Assembly: GCF_900119795.1 (NCBI RefSeq)
Contig: NZ_LT634361.1
Location: 2,837,001 to 2,901,000 of the forward strand
Source: Tenacibaculum maritimum NCIMB 2154
Lineage (GTDB): Bacteria > Bacteroidota > Bacteroidia > Flavobacteriales > Flavobacteriaceae
Length of the DNA: 64,000 nt
Direction: 5' to 3'
Shown here: piece after piece, positions 1 to 6,043 of the stretch
How positions within the stretch are numbered: position 1 is the first letter of the stretch
Layout of the letters: each line of letters starts with the position of its first letter
Notes under the pieces: generated by a model
The model's input: the letters and a program-made list of their open reading frames with translations, nothing else
What the model was told of the DNA's origin: nothing
Databases searched by the model: none
Translations under genes and position numbers: made by a program

Positions 1-113
1 AAACTTTTTTATTTTTAGACCTCCTCTTAAAATGAAAACTATTTCCTTTTTATTTTCTTTTTTACCTCCTTTTTTGTTTATTTTAAGCTGCATAAAATAT
101 AGTCTAAAATAAT

Positions 114-1046
114 ATGGAAATGATCAATCTATCTGATACGAAAACTTCTGAAATAAAAAATCTTGATTTACTTGCTAAACAAGTAGTAGAAGGCTTTATT
201 ACGGGAATACATAAAAGTCCTTTTCATGGTTTTTCAGTAGAATTTTCTGAACACAAGTTATACAATAAAGGGGAGAGTACACGCCATATTGATTGGAAAT
301 TATTTGCTAAAACAGAAAAACTTTATACTAAAAAATACGAAGAAGAAACGAACCTTAGGTGTCATATTATTATAGACAATTCTGCTTCAATGCACTACCC
401 TATTATTAAAAAGCAAACAATCAACAACTTAAATAAAGTTGGCTTTTCAGCTATTGCTTCCGCTTCTTTAATGGAGATTTTAAAACGCCAACGAGACGCT
501 GTTGGGCTTAGTATTTATTCAGACAAATATGAATACTATTCACCTGAAAAAGGTAGTGATCGACATAGAAAAATGATCTTAGATCAATTACAACAATTAT
601 TAATTTCGACAACAACAACCAATACCACAGATACTTATACCTATTTGCATGAAATTGCAGAAAAAATTCATAGACGCTCTCTTATCTTCCTTTTTACAGA
701 TATGTTTCAGACTTCTAAAAGAAAAGAAGAACTTTTTGAAGCATTACGACATTTAAAATTCAATAAACATGAAGTTGTTTTATTCCACACCTATGATGAG
801 AAAACAGAATTCAACTTTAATTTTGATGCCGCTCCTAAAAAATTTATAGATGTAGAAACCAAAGCCGAAATTAATTTATACACACAACACATACAAGAAC
901 AGTACACTTCGTTAGTATCAAAATACTTTAACGAACTGAAAACGAAATGCCTTCAATACAAAATAAATTACGTTCCTATAGATATCAAAAGAGGGTTCAA
1001 CGAAGTTTTAACCACTTATCTAGTAAGTAGAAAAAAAATATTGTAA
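114..1046 (+). CDS. DUF58 domain protein
   Basis: This 310-residue protein carries the DUF58 signature: an acidic stretch followed by RHIDWK at residues 57-62, then a von Willebrand A-like segment with a MIDAS-type DNSAS at 88-92 and a second hydrophobic strand near 190 (FLFTDM). In Bacteroidota such proteins usually follow a MoxR AAA ATPase and precede BatA-type membrane proteins. Here the next element downstream is a tRNA gene, so any partner would lie upstream, outside the window. A second in-frame ATG lies at 120 and I cannot tell which is used. No promoter is evident just upstream, which fits a downstream position in an operon. The family link is clear; the cellular role (often inferred as chaperone-like or envelope-stress related) is inference. 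Confidence 0.85.
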   Translation: MEMINLSDTKTSEIKNLDLLAKQVVEGFITGIHKSPFHGFSVEFSEHKLYNKGESTRHIDWKLFAKTEKLYTKKYEEETNLRCHIIIDNSASMHYPIIKKQTINNLNKVGFSAIASASLMEILKRQRDAVGLSIYSDKYEYYSPEKGSDRHRKMILDQLQQLLISTTTTNTTDTYTYLHEIAEKIHRRSLIFLFTDMFQTSKRKEELFEALRHLKFNKHEVVLFHTYDEKTEFNFNFDAAPKKFIDVETKAEINLYTQHIQEQYTSLVSKYFNELKTKCLQYKINYVPIDIKRGFNEVLTTYLVSRKKIL

Positions 1047-1051
1047 AAAAA

Positions 1052-1083
1052 TTTGCCAGAAACGAAAAAGCTTCTTATATTTG
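1052..1083 (+). promoter_or_regulatory. Promoter of first tRNA-Asp gene
   Basis: A Bacteroidota-type promoter: TTTG at 1052-1055 and TATATTTG at 1076-1083, spaced by 20 nt. It begins a few bases after the DUF58 stop codon and ends 17 nt before the mature tRNA. The conserved leader CGCTTACAGCAAC precedes all three tRNA-Asp copies in this region. Confidence 0.75.
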
Positions 1084-1100
1084 CAACCGCTTACAGCAAC

Positions 1101-1174
1101 GGTTTGGTAGTTCAGCTGGTTAGAATACATGCCTGTCACGCATGGGGTCGCGGGTTCGAGTCCCGTCCAGACCG
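1101..1174 (+). tRNA. tRNA-Asp(GTC), copy 1
   Basis: A 74-nt cloverleaf folds cleanly. The 7-bp acceptor stem is GGTTTGG with CCAGACC and the discriminator base is G73. The anticodon stem CATGC/GCATG encloses the loop CTGTCAC, giving anticodon GTC (Asp). The TPC arm contains GTTCGAG. No CCA is encoded. The gene is followed at once by a terminator hairpin. An identical mature sequence recurs at 4168-4241. Confidence 0.97.
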
Positions 1175-1175
1175 C

Positions 1176-1207
1176 AAAAGCTTCTCTTTTCTAGAGGAGC
1201 TTTTTTT
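1176..1207 (+). terminator. Terminator after tRNA-Asp copy 1
   Basis: An 8-bp hairpin (AGCTTCTC pairing with GAGGAGCT, one G-U) with a 7-nt loop runs into a T tract. Confidence 0.7.
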
Positions 1208-1214
1208 ATTTATA

Positions 1215-1685
1215 CTAATTTCTGAATTGTGCTCTAAATGCTTTTATCTTTGCATTGAAAGATTCTACGGAAGCGTTTGTGCTTCGGTTGTCAAAATAGT
1301 TGCGTATAGATTGATAATTTAAACTAATAGAGTTAGCTACAATATTAAAAGCTTTTAATTCTGATTCCTCTACCTCTTTAATCCAATGTGCTAGCTTGGT
1401 GTAGGCTATATCCTTGGTTATAGTTTTGTTATTAAACAGATTTTTGAGTTTTTGACAGACCCTGTATTCCTTTTTAATATCAGGGTAGTTTTCAAATAAT
1501 ATTTTAGCTCTTTGCTGTTGTTTTGGTGTCCAATCACTTTTGGATTTATATAATAAATATTTACTCCTTGCTAATAATCGTTTTAAAGTATCTCCATTAG
1601 TAAAAGCTTTAGTAGCGTACGCTTTGTTATTTTTTTAGCTTCTTTTATTTGGTTGTTTTCTTGGTCTATGGCTTCCCAACGATGT
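1215..1685 (-). pseudogene. Relic of ISL3-like (ISAon1-type) transposase
   Basis: Read on the minus strand, this stretch encodes the C-terminal half of an ISAon1-type DDE transposase, with hallmark segments such as HRWEAIDQEN, LARSKYLLYKS, WTPKQQQRAK and the terminal block FDNRSTNASVESFNAKIKAF. A frameshift lies at an A7 run near 1630, and the frame ends at a TAG soon after the conserved block. The N-terminal half and the element's ends are missing, so it is inactive. Part of the same relic is repeated at 3571-3833, which shows that it was already degenerate when the region duplicated. Confidence 0.8.
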
Positions 1686-1916
1686 TTTTACAGGACTATT
1701 ATCGAAATAATTAAGCATTGTATTGTTTACATTGTAAATAGTATAGCAACAATAGGAACTCAACCTCACAAACCAATACTACCAACCATACATTCATTCA
1801 CTTCATCTAATCAAAAAATTACAATCACAAAAACCTCCTTATCTTAGAAATCAAACAAATATCTAAAAAAATATAATTAACCAATTCCCTTTTAATTCTC
1901 TTCCCCTTTTATAGAA

Positions 1917-1951
1917 AGAAAAGCTCCAAAATAAATTATTGGAGCTTTTTT
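1917..1951 (+). terminator. Terminator hairpin in repeat copy A
   Basis: AAAGCTCCAA pairs with TTGGAGCTTT across a short AT loop, followed by T6. No gene now precedes it on this strand, so it is probably left over from a deleted transcription unit. The same hairpin is in copy B. Confidence 0.6.
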
Positions 1952-2018
1952 CATTTATTTTCAAAAAATCTTTGAATATCTAAAATATAGTTATATACTT
2001 ATACACGCTTACAGCAAC

Positions 2019-2036
2019 GGTTTGGTAGTTCAGCTG
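2019..2036 (+). pseudogene. tRNA-Asp stump (5' 18 nt) with decayed promoter
   Basis: The first 18 bases of tRNA-Asp (through the start of the D loop) are present and then the sequence diverges abruptly. The -7 box that reads TATATTTG before the intact copies is TATACTTA here (1994-2001), so the promoter has also decayed. The conserved pre-tRNA leader is still recognisable just upstream. This marks a recombination or insertion breakpoint inside a former tRNA-Asp gene. Confidence 0.85.
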
Positions 2037-2147
2037 TTTTGCGTTTGTAAAGTAGTTTATAAAAGGAAACTAATACCATGCAAATCCTTTGCTAAGTTTA
2101 TACGAGAACGTTATGGGCAATTAAAGACTAATCATAAAAATTACATT

Positions 2148-2249
2148 ATGGAATTAAACCTAATGTTTTGGCAAATAATTAACCTTATAGGTTTTGCTAC
2201 AATTATTATTTTATTAATTTGGATAATCAAAAAAATTAAAAGAAAATGA
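2148..2249 (+). CDS. Small membrane peptide (33 aa)
   Basis: A 33-residue frame begins at ATG 2148. Almost all of it is one hydrophobic helix (FWQIINLIGFATIIILLIWI) followed by a basic tail KKIKRK, the pattern of a single-pass inner-membrane peptide. Its TGA overlaps the ATG of the following lipoprotein gene (ATGA), suggesting translational coupling. The frame stays open upstream into the tRNA stump, but ATG 2148 is the sensible start. No function can be assigned. Confidence 0.45.
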   Translation: MELNLMFWQIINLIGFATIIILLIWIIKKIKRK

Positions 2250-2974
2250 AAAAAATACTAATAGCAATATTATGGGTGTCTGCAATTACATCTTGTACAA
2301 ACGAACCTATTTTAACCGAAGAGAGTTTAAGAAATGAGCTAGGATTTGAACAACAGGTTTTATCAAGTGAATTGAGCACAAAAATAGCAGAGAATACCCC
2401 TGAAATTCATTTTAAATCAATTGAAGAAGCTAAACAATTTTTGAGTGGAATTGAAAATTTTTCAGAAACTAATGTTAATTTCTATGATGAATTAAATGGT
2501 CTACTTCTTCGAGGTAAATTAATTAACAATTCAAGAAATTTAAAACTCAATTCGAGTGAGTTACAAATGAGATGCCCTCCTCCAGTTTTTCAAGAGTTTA
2601 TTCCTTGTGAAGAAAACGGAGATGGAGGATGTGGAAATGGTAACATAATGTTATCAACTGGAAATATGTCTTTCAATCTTCAGCTCAACGTTGGATTCAA
2701 TTACAACAGTAATAGTAGTGGTACAAGTGCAAGTAACTTGAATTCGCATATGAGTGGATTCACTCTTGGTTTAAGTTATGACCATATTTCATCCAGTCAT
2801 AATGTATCAGGTAACACAATTAATTTTACCGTTAACGGTGTAATAAATTATAATATTTTTGTTGAGGGAATTGGAACTGTTTACAAACAAAATGTAAGAC
2901 TACAAGGGAGTTATAATCCTTGCACGGGAAGTGGTTCTATTAGGAGGACAGGACCTCTTCCAATTTTGAATTAA
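2246..2974 (+). CDS. Hypothetical lipoprotein
   Basis: This 242-residue protein starts with a lipoprotein signal peptide and lipobox (AITSC, Cys17), so it is probably anchored in an envelope membrane. After an acidic, mostly helical N-terminal third there is a proline/cysteine patch (MRCPPPVFQEF, then CEENGDGGCGNG). A C-terminal half rich in Ser, Asn and Gly alternates with beta-strand-like segments. I recognise no family. It overlaps the preceding small ORF by 4 nt and lies between mobile-element relics and tRNA fragments, a setting typical of horizontally acquired genes. Confidence 0.7.
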   Translation: MKKILIAILWVSAITSCTNEPILTEESLRNELGFEQQVLSSELSTKIAENTPEIHFKSIEEAKQFLSGIENFSETNVNFYDELNGLLLRGKLINNSRNLKLNSSELQMRCPPPVFQEFIPCEENGDGGCGNGNIMLSTGNMSFNLQLNVGFNYNSNSSGTSASNLNSHMSGFTLGLSYDHISSSHNVSGNTINFTVNGVINYNIFVEGIGTVYKQNVRLQGSYNPCTGSGSIRRTGPLPILN

Positions 2975-3000
2975 ATTAAAAGCCCATAACAATAGTAACC

Positions 3001-3401
3001 GTTGCACAAGCCTATAATTTTACGAAAATAGATATAAAACCAAACCCTTTTTAGAGCTTTTGTTTTTTAGGAGACCTTCAAAAACTAAAATAGAATGAGC
3101 TCAAAACCAACCGCTGTTTGTTTTTAAAGACATTTGTATTGAATAAAATCAAAAATGATACTCTATGGTCACTTTGTACCTTTTTTGTTATAAAATTTAA
3201 GTACTTCTTTAGGTTATAAGCGATGGCAGCCATATGCATTACCTTATTTGCTTGTATTAAACCAATAGTATTTATTTTTCATAACCCCATGAACTGGGTT
3301 AGTGTTCCAAATTTATTAGGTAGTCCAATTTCTCTTGGTAGATTTTCTTGCCTTACATAAACTAAGATAAACAATTATTCAATATCTTCGACTTGTGCAA
3401 C
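3001..3401. mobile_element. Possible remnant IS bounded by GTTGCACAAG inverted repeats
   Basis: GTTGCACAAG at 3001-3010 is repeated in inverted orientation (CTTGTGCAAC) at 3392-3401. The pair flanks the transposase relic at 3078-3315, whose stop lies 67 bp inside the left repeat, as expected for an IS end. If these are the true ends, the element has lost about three quarters of its length. No target duplication was found. Confidence 0.4.
3078..3315 (-). pseudogene. Relic of IS1182-like transposase C-terminus
   Basis: On the minus strand this encodes FGTLTQFMGL, a stop codon where Arg is expected, then KINTIGLIQANKVMHMAAIA and YNLKKYLNFITKKVQS. That is the characteristic C-terminal tail of IS1182/IS5-superfamily transposases of Bacteroidota. 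The internal stop and the missing catalytic region make it a pseudogene. The exact family is less certain than the fact that it is a transposase tail. Confidence 0.65.
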
Positions 3402-3563
3402 AGGCACAATGGATATAATTAATACGGGTTTTGGTGCTTAATCCAAAAGTTAGTGTATTTTTATAATGTACGCCAAATCTTTTGATTTGGCTTTAGAATA
3501 GAAAAGATAAAACAAAATAAAAAGTTAACTACTTTTAATTACCGTACTAACCATAGCCAAGAC
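3402..3563. other. Non-coding spacer with possible dispersed intergenic repeat
   Basis: No plausible gene. The stretch contains a short hairpin (CCAAATC TTTT GATTTGG near 3475-3492) and the words CGTACTAACCATAGCC and AAGACGGTTAT just before repeat copy B. The layout recalls repeated intergenic elements I associate with flavobacterial genomes, but that is memory rather than something shown here. Confidence 0.3.
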
Positions 3564-3570
3564 GGTTATC

Positions 3571-3833
3571 GTTTTGTTATTAAACAGATTTTTGAGTTTT
3601 TGACAGATCCTGTATTCCTTTTTAACATCAGGATAGTTTTCAAATAATATTTTAGCTCTTTGTTGTTGTTTTGGTATCCAATCACTTTTGGATTTATATA
3701 ATAAATATCTACTCCTTGCTAATAATTGTTTTAAAGTATTTCCATTAGTAAAAGTTTTAGTAGCGTACGCTTTGTTATTTTTTTAGCTTCTTTTATTTGG
3801 TTGTTTTCTTGGCCTATGGCTTCCCAACGATGT
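3571..3833 (-). pseudogene. Second relic of ISAon1-type transposase
   Basis: The same transposase fragment as at 1215-1685, but only the part inside the duplicated segment (from HRWEAI through the FNNKTI region). It carries the same frameshift at the A7 run plus additional substitutions. Confidence 0.75.
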
Positions 3834-4067
3834 TTTTACAGGACTATTATCGAAATAATTAAGCATTGTATTGTTTACATTGTAAATAGTATAGCAACAA
3901 TAGGAACTCAACCTCACAAACCAATACTACCCAACCATACATTCATTCATTTCATCTAATCAAAAAATTGCAATCACAAAAACCTCCTTATCTTAGAAAT
4001 CAAACAAACACCTAAAAAAATATAATTAACCAATCCCCTTTTAATTCTCTTCCCCTTTTATAGAAAG

Positions 4068-4100
4068 AAAAGCTCCAAAATAAATTATTGGAGCTTTTTT
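4068..4100 (+). terminator. Terminator hairpin in repeat copy B
   Basis: The same GCTCCAA/TTGGAGC hairpin and T tract as in copy A, located just before the second tRNA-Asp promoter. It probably insulates the tRNA from upstream read-through. Confidence 0.6.
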
Positions 4101-4119
4101 CATTTATTTTCAAAAAATC

Positions 4120-4150
4120 TTTGAATATCTAAAATATAGTTATATATTTG
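4120..4150 (+). promoter_or_regulatory. Promoter of second tRNA-Asp gene
   Basis: TTTG at 4120-4123 and TATATTTG at 4143-4150 with 19-nt spacing, 17 nt before the mature tRNA. The geometry matches the first tRNA-Asp copy. Confidence 0.75.
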
Positions 4151-4167
4151 CACCCGCTTACAGCAAC

Positions 4168-4241
4168 GGTTTGGTAGTTCAGCTGGTTAGAATACATGCC
4201 TGTCACGCATGGGGTCGCGGGTTCGAGTCCCGTCCAGACCG
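4168..4241 (+). tRNA. tRNA-Asp(GTC), copy 2
   Basis: Identical over all 74 nt to the copy at 1101-1174, including anticodon GTC and discriminator G73, with an intact promoter and its own terminator. The two genes lie 3.07 kb apart on the same strand around the rearranged segment. Confidence 0.97.
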
Positions 4242-4244
4242 CAA

Positions 4245-4275
4245 AAAGCTTCTCAATATTGGGAAGCTTTTTTTA
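4245..4275 (+). terminator. Terminator after tRNA-Asp copy 2
   Basis: AAAGCTTCTC pairs with GGGAAGCTTT (one G-U) across a 6-nt loop, then a T tract. Confidence 0.7.
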
Positions 4276-4320
4276 TTTGTATTATTTTTACCTTCAATTA
4301 TCAACCTTACTCATTTATAA

Positions 4321-4953
4321 ATGACCCAAGATCTAGAACTTCATTATGGCTACCTTTTTGAAAAAGAGCTTTTAGAAAAAATAAAACAATGTGGATCTTT
4401 TAAAAAGATCCCCTCAGGCTCTTTATTAATTGACATCAACAGCGATATAAAAAGTATGCCCTTAATTCTTGATGGAGCTATTAAAATCTTAAGAGAAGAT
4501 GGTAAGGGAAATGAGCTTATTATTTACTATATAGAGCAGGGAGACACTTGTACCATGACACTATCATGCTGTATGAATCATAAAAAAAGTAAAATTAGAG
4601 CCATTACTGAAACTGATACTAAATTAATAATGATTCCTATCGAAAAAATGTCAGAATGGATGAGTGAATATAAAAGCTGGCAAAACTTTATCTTACAAAG
4701 CTACCATGACAAGATGCAAGAAATGCTAGAAGCCATTGATACCATTGCTTTTTTTAATATGGATGAGCGCCTACTAAAATACCTTAAAAATAAAGCTATT
4801 GTAAATCATAATGCTACTATACACACTACCCATCAAGAAATAGCGAATGACTTACATACTTCAAGAGTTGTTATTTCAAGAGTTTTAAAATCTTTGGAAA
4901 ATAAAAAAAAGATAACCCTCCATCGAAACTATATCCAACTCATAGCAATATAA
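4321..4953 (+). CDS. Crp/Fnr-family transcriptional regulator
   Basis: A 210-residue regulator. Residues about 10-120 form a cyclic-nucleotide-binding-type beta roll (LLIDINSD..., ILDGAIKILRED, GDTCTMTLSCCMN). A dimerisation helix follows, then a Crp-type winged helix at about 160-205 with a clear recognition helix (THQEIANDLHTSRVVISRVL). The roll lacks an obvious cAMP phosphate-binding RxS motif. Two adjacent cysteines plus one more (residues ~80-85) might sense redox state, which is speculation. It is a single gene between tRNA-Asp and the aromatic operon, and its targets are unknown. Confidence 0.88.
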   Translation: MTQDLELHYGYLFEKELLEKIKQCGSFKKIPSGSLLIDINSDIKSMPLILDGAIKILREDGKGNELIIYYIEQGDTCTMTLSCCMNHKKSKIRAITETDTKLIMIPIEKMSEWMSEYKSWQNFILQSYHDKMQEMLEAIDTIAFFNMDERLLKYLKNKAIVNHNATIHTTHQEIANDLHTSRVVISRVLKSLENKKKITLHRNYIQLIAI

Positions 4954-5019
4954 CTTACCTTAGCAAAAAACTACCCCATTTCTAATCAAAAATATTTTTT
5001 CAGGTTTTTAAGAGAAAAA

Positions 5020-5050
5020 TTTGTTTACTTGATTTTAATTTTTAGATTTG
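5020..5050 (+). promoter_or_regulatory. Promoter of the aromatic amino acid operon
   Basis: TTTG at 5020-5023 and TAGATTTG at 5043-5050 with 19-nt spacing, the same geometry as the tRNA-Asp promoters here. Transcription would start near 5057, about 20 nt before the leader ORF. Confidence 0.65.
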
Positions 5051-5077
5051 CTTAGTATAATACTAATAACAATACTA

Positions 5078-5158
5078 ATGTTACAAAATATTTGGCAAGG
5101 TTTTTATTTTTTCTTTTATTTTTATAATAAGAGGCGAGACTTTGTACAATATTTTTAA
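5078..5158 (+). CDS. Phe/Tyr-rich leader peptide of the pheA operon
   Basis: A 26-codon frame, ATG 5078 to TAA 5156-5158, lies between the operon promoter and the attenuator. Residues 9-16 read FYFFFYFY, and the whole peptide has 7 Phe and 4 Tyr. These are the end products of the operon it precedes, the hallmark of a ribosome-stalling leader. The run ends at 5125, 10 nt before the 5' arm of the antiterminator, and the stop codon lies just past that arm. Stalling on the run would leave the arm free, while a ribosome finishing the frame would cover much of it. The peptide itself probably has no function. Confidence 0.85.
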   Translation: MLQNIWQGFYFFFYFYNKRRDFVQYF

Positions 5159-5208
5159 TTGATAAATAATATAACTATAAAGTCTCGAAATATCGAGGCT
5201 TTTTTTTT
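5135..5208 (+). promoter_or_regulatory. Transcription attenuator (antiterminator/terminator)
   Basis: Two mutually exclusive hairpins share one arm. The antiterminator pairs CGAGACTTTGTA (5135-5146) with TATAAAGTCTCG (5176-5187), 12 bp with one G-U. The terminator pairs AAAGTCTCGA (5179-5188) with TCGAGGCTTT (5193-5202) around loop AATA and runs into nine T residues (5200-5208). Ribosome stalling in the Phe/Tyr run should favour the antiterminator and expression of pheA. Completed translation should free 5179-5188 for the terminator. It ends 10 nt before the pheA start codon. Confidence 0.85.
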
Positions 5209-5218
5209 GCATAAAAAA

Positions 5219-6043
5219 ATGAAGAAAATAGCTATTCAAGGCATACAAGGTTCAAATCACCATATCGTAGCTCGAAATTTCTACGGAAAAGACATCTTAA
5301 TTAACGAATGTCTTTCTTTCGACCTATTAATAGATAGCTTATTATCTAAAAAAAGTACGCAAGCTGTAATGGCTATCGAAAATACTATTGCTGGTTCCAT
5401 TATTCCTAACTACGCATTAATAGACACACACGATTTGTATATATCTGGTGAATATTACCTCCCTATCCATCACCATTTAATGGCGCTTTCAAACCAAAAA
5501 ATTGAAGATATTACAGAAGTATGCTCGCATCCGATGGCGTTACTACAATGTAAGAACTTTTTTAAACAATATAAACACATCAAATTAATTGAAGATGTGG
5601 ATACCTCTGCCGTAGCTAAAAGAATCCAAGAAAAACAAATAGTAGGGATGGCTGCTATTGCCCCTAAAATAGCCGCGGATATTTTTAATTTGGAAATTCT
5701 CGAAGATGAAATCCAAACGATAAAAGAAAATGCAACTCGATTTGTTATTTTACAAACCGACAAACCGACAAACCCTATTGATAAAATCAATAAAGCATCC
5801 TTAAAATTTGAATTGGATCATAAGAGAGGAAGCCTAGCTGCTATTTTGAATGTAATGAGCGATTGTAAATTAAATTTAACCAAAATACAATCTCTTCCCA
5901 AAATAGAAACCCCTTGGAAATACTCTTTTTTTGTTGATGTTACTTTTAACGATTACAACGATTACGCTAAAGCTAAATCAATTATAGCAATAATGGCATT
6001 AGATTTTAAAATTTTAGGAGAATATAAAAACGGAAGATCATGA
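5219..6043 (+). CDS. pheA: Prephenate dehydratase
   Basis: Converts prephenate to phenylpyruvate in phenylalanine synthesis. The 274-residue product has the dehydratase domain at about 1-180 (AIQGIQGSNHH, then ENTIAGSI and the catalytic TRF motif within ENATRFVILQ). An ACT regulatory domain follows (KRGSLAAILNVM, LTKIQSLPK). It has no fused chorismate mutase; that activity is in the last gene of the operon. ATG 5219 (MKKIAIQG) is chosen because any earlier start would lie inside the attenuator terminator. Its TGA overlaps the next ATG. The ACT domain suggests additional feedback inhibition by Phe, although the usual ESRP motif is altered to QSLP. Confidence 0.95.
   Translation: MKKIAIQGIQGSNHHIVARNFYGKDILINECLSFDLLIDSLLSKKSTQAVMAIENTIAGSIIPNYALIDTHDLYISGEYYLPIHHHLMALSNQKIEDITEVCSHPMALLQCKNFFKQYKHIKLIEDVDTSAVAKRIQEKQIVGMAAIAPKIAADIFNLEILEDEIQTIKENATRFVILQTDKPTNPIDKINKASLKFELDHKRGSLAAILNVMSDCKLNLTKIQSLPKIETPWKYSFFVDVTFNDYNDYAKAKSIIAIMALDFKILGEYKNGRS

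Larger units (their letters stand above)
1416..2036. repeat. Direct repeat, copy A (~620 bp)
   Basis: This segment recurs almost unchanged at 3564-4185, offset 2148-2149 bp, with scattered substitutions and a one-base indel. It spans part of the ISAon1-type relic, a terminator hairpin, the tRNA-Asp promoter region and the first 18 nt of tRNA-Asp. It stops inside the tRNA gene at the base where copy A diverges. Confidence 0.9.
2110..2990. other. Cassette-like segment bounded by short inverted match
   Basis: GTTATGGGC at 2110-2118 and its exact complement GCCCATAAC at 2982-2990 bracket a 33-codon ORF and a lipoprotein gene. The boundaries resemble the GTT.../...AAC ends of integron-type recombination sites, but no integrase is present and a 9-bp match can arise by chance. 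The label is a hypothesis. Confidence 0.3.
3564..4185. repeat. Direct repeat, copy B (~620 bp)
   Basis: Second copy of the segment at 1416-2036. Unlike copy A it continues without interruption into an intact tRNA-Asp gene and retains the good promoter. The outer boundary lies near GGTTAT at 3564-3570. Confidence 0.9.

Noticed and set aside
32..112. A 26-codon hydrophobic frame at the left edge, considered as another leader peptide or small lipoprotein
   Set aside because: No promoter, no paired hairpins, and it directly abuts the DUF58 start; it is probably chance in AT-rich DNA.
1053..1322. An 89-codon frame running through the first tRNA-Asp gene
   Set aside because: It reads across the tRNA, its terminator and the antisense of a transposase relic; it is not a protein gene.
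1653..1847. A 64-codon frame inside repeat copy A
   Set aside because: The matching frame is broken in copy B and overlaps the antisense of the relic.
1101..4241. Integrative element at tRNA-Asp
   Set aside because: No integrase, and the partial copy is the 5' end, whereas integrative elements normally restore or duplicate the 3' end.
5159..5218. Upstream TTG start for pheA
   Set aside because: It would place the terminator hairpin and T9 tract inside the coding region and add residues not typical of the family.
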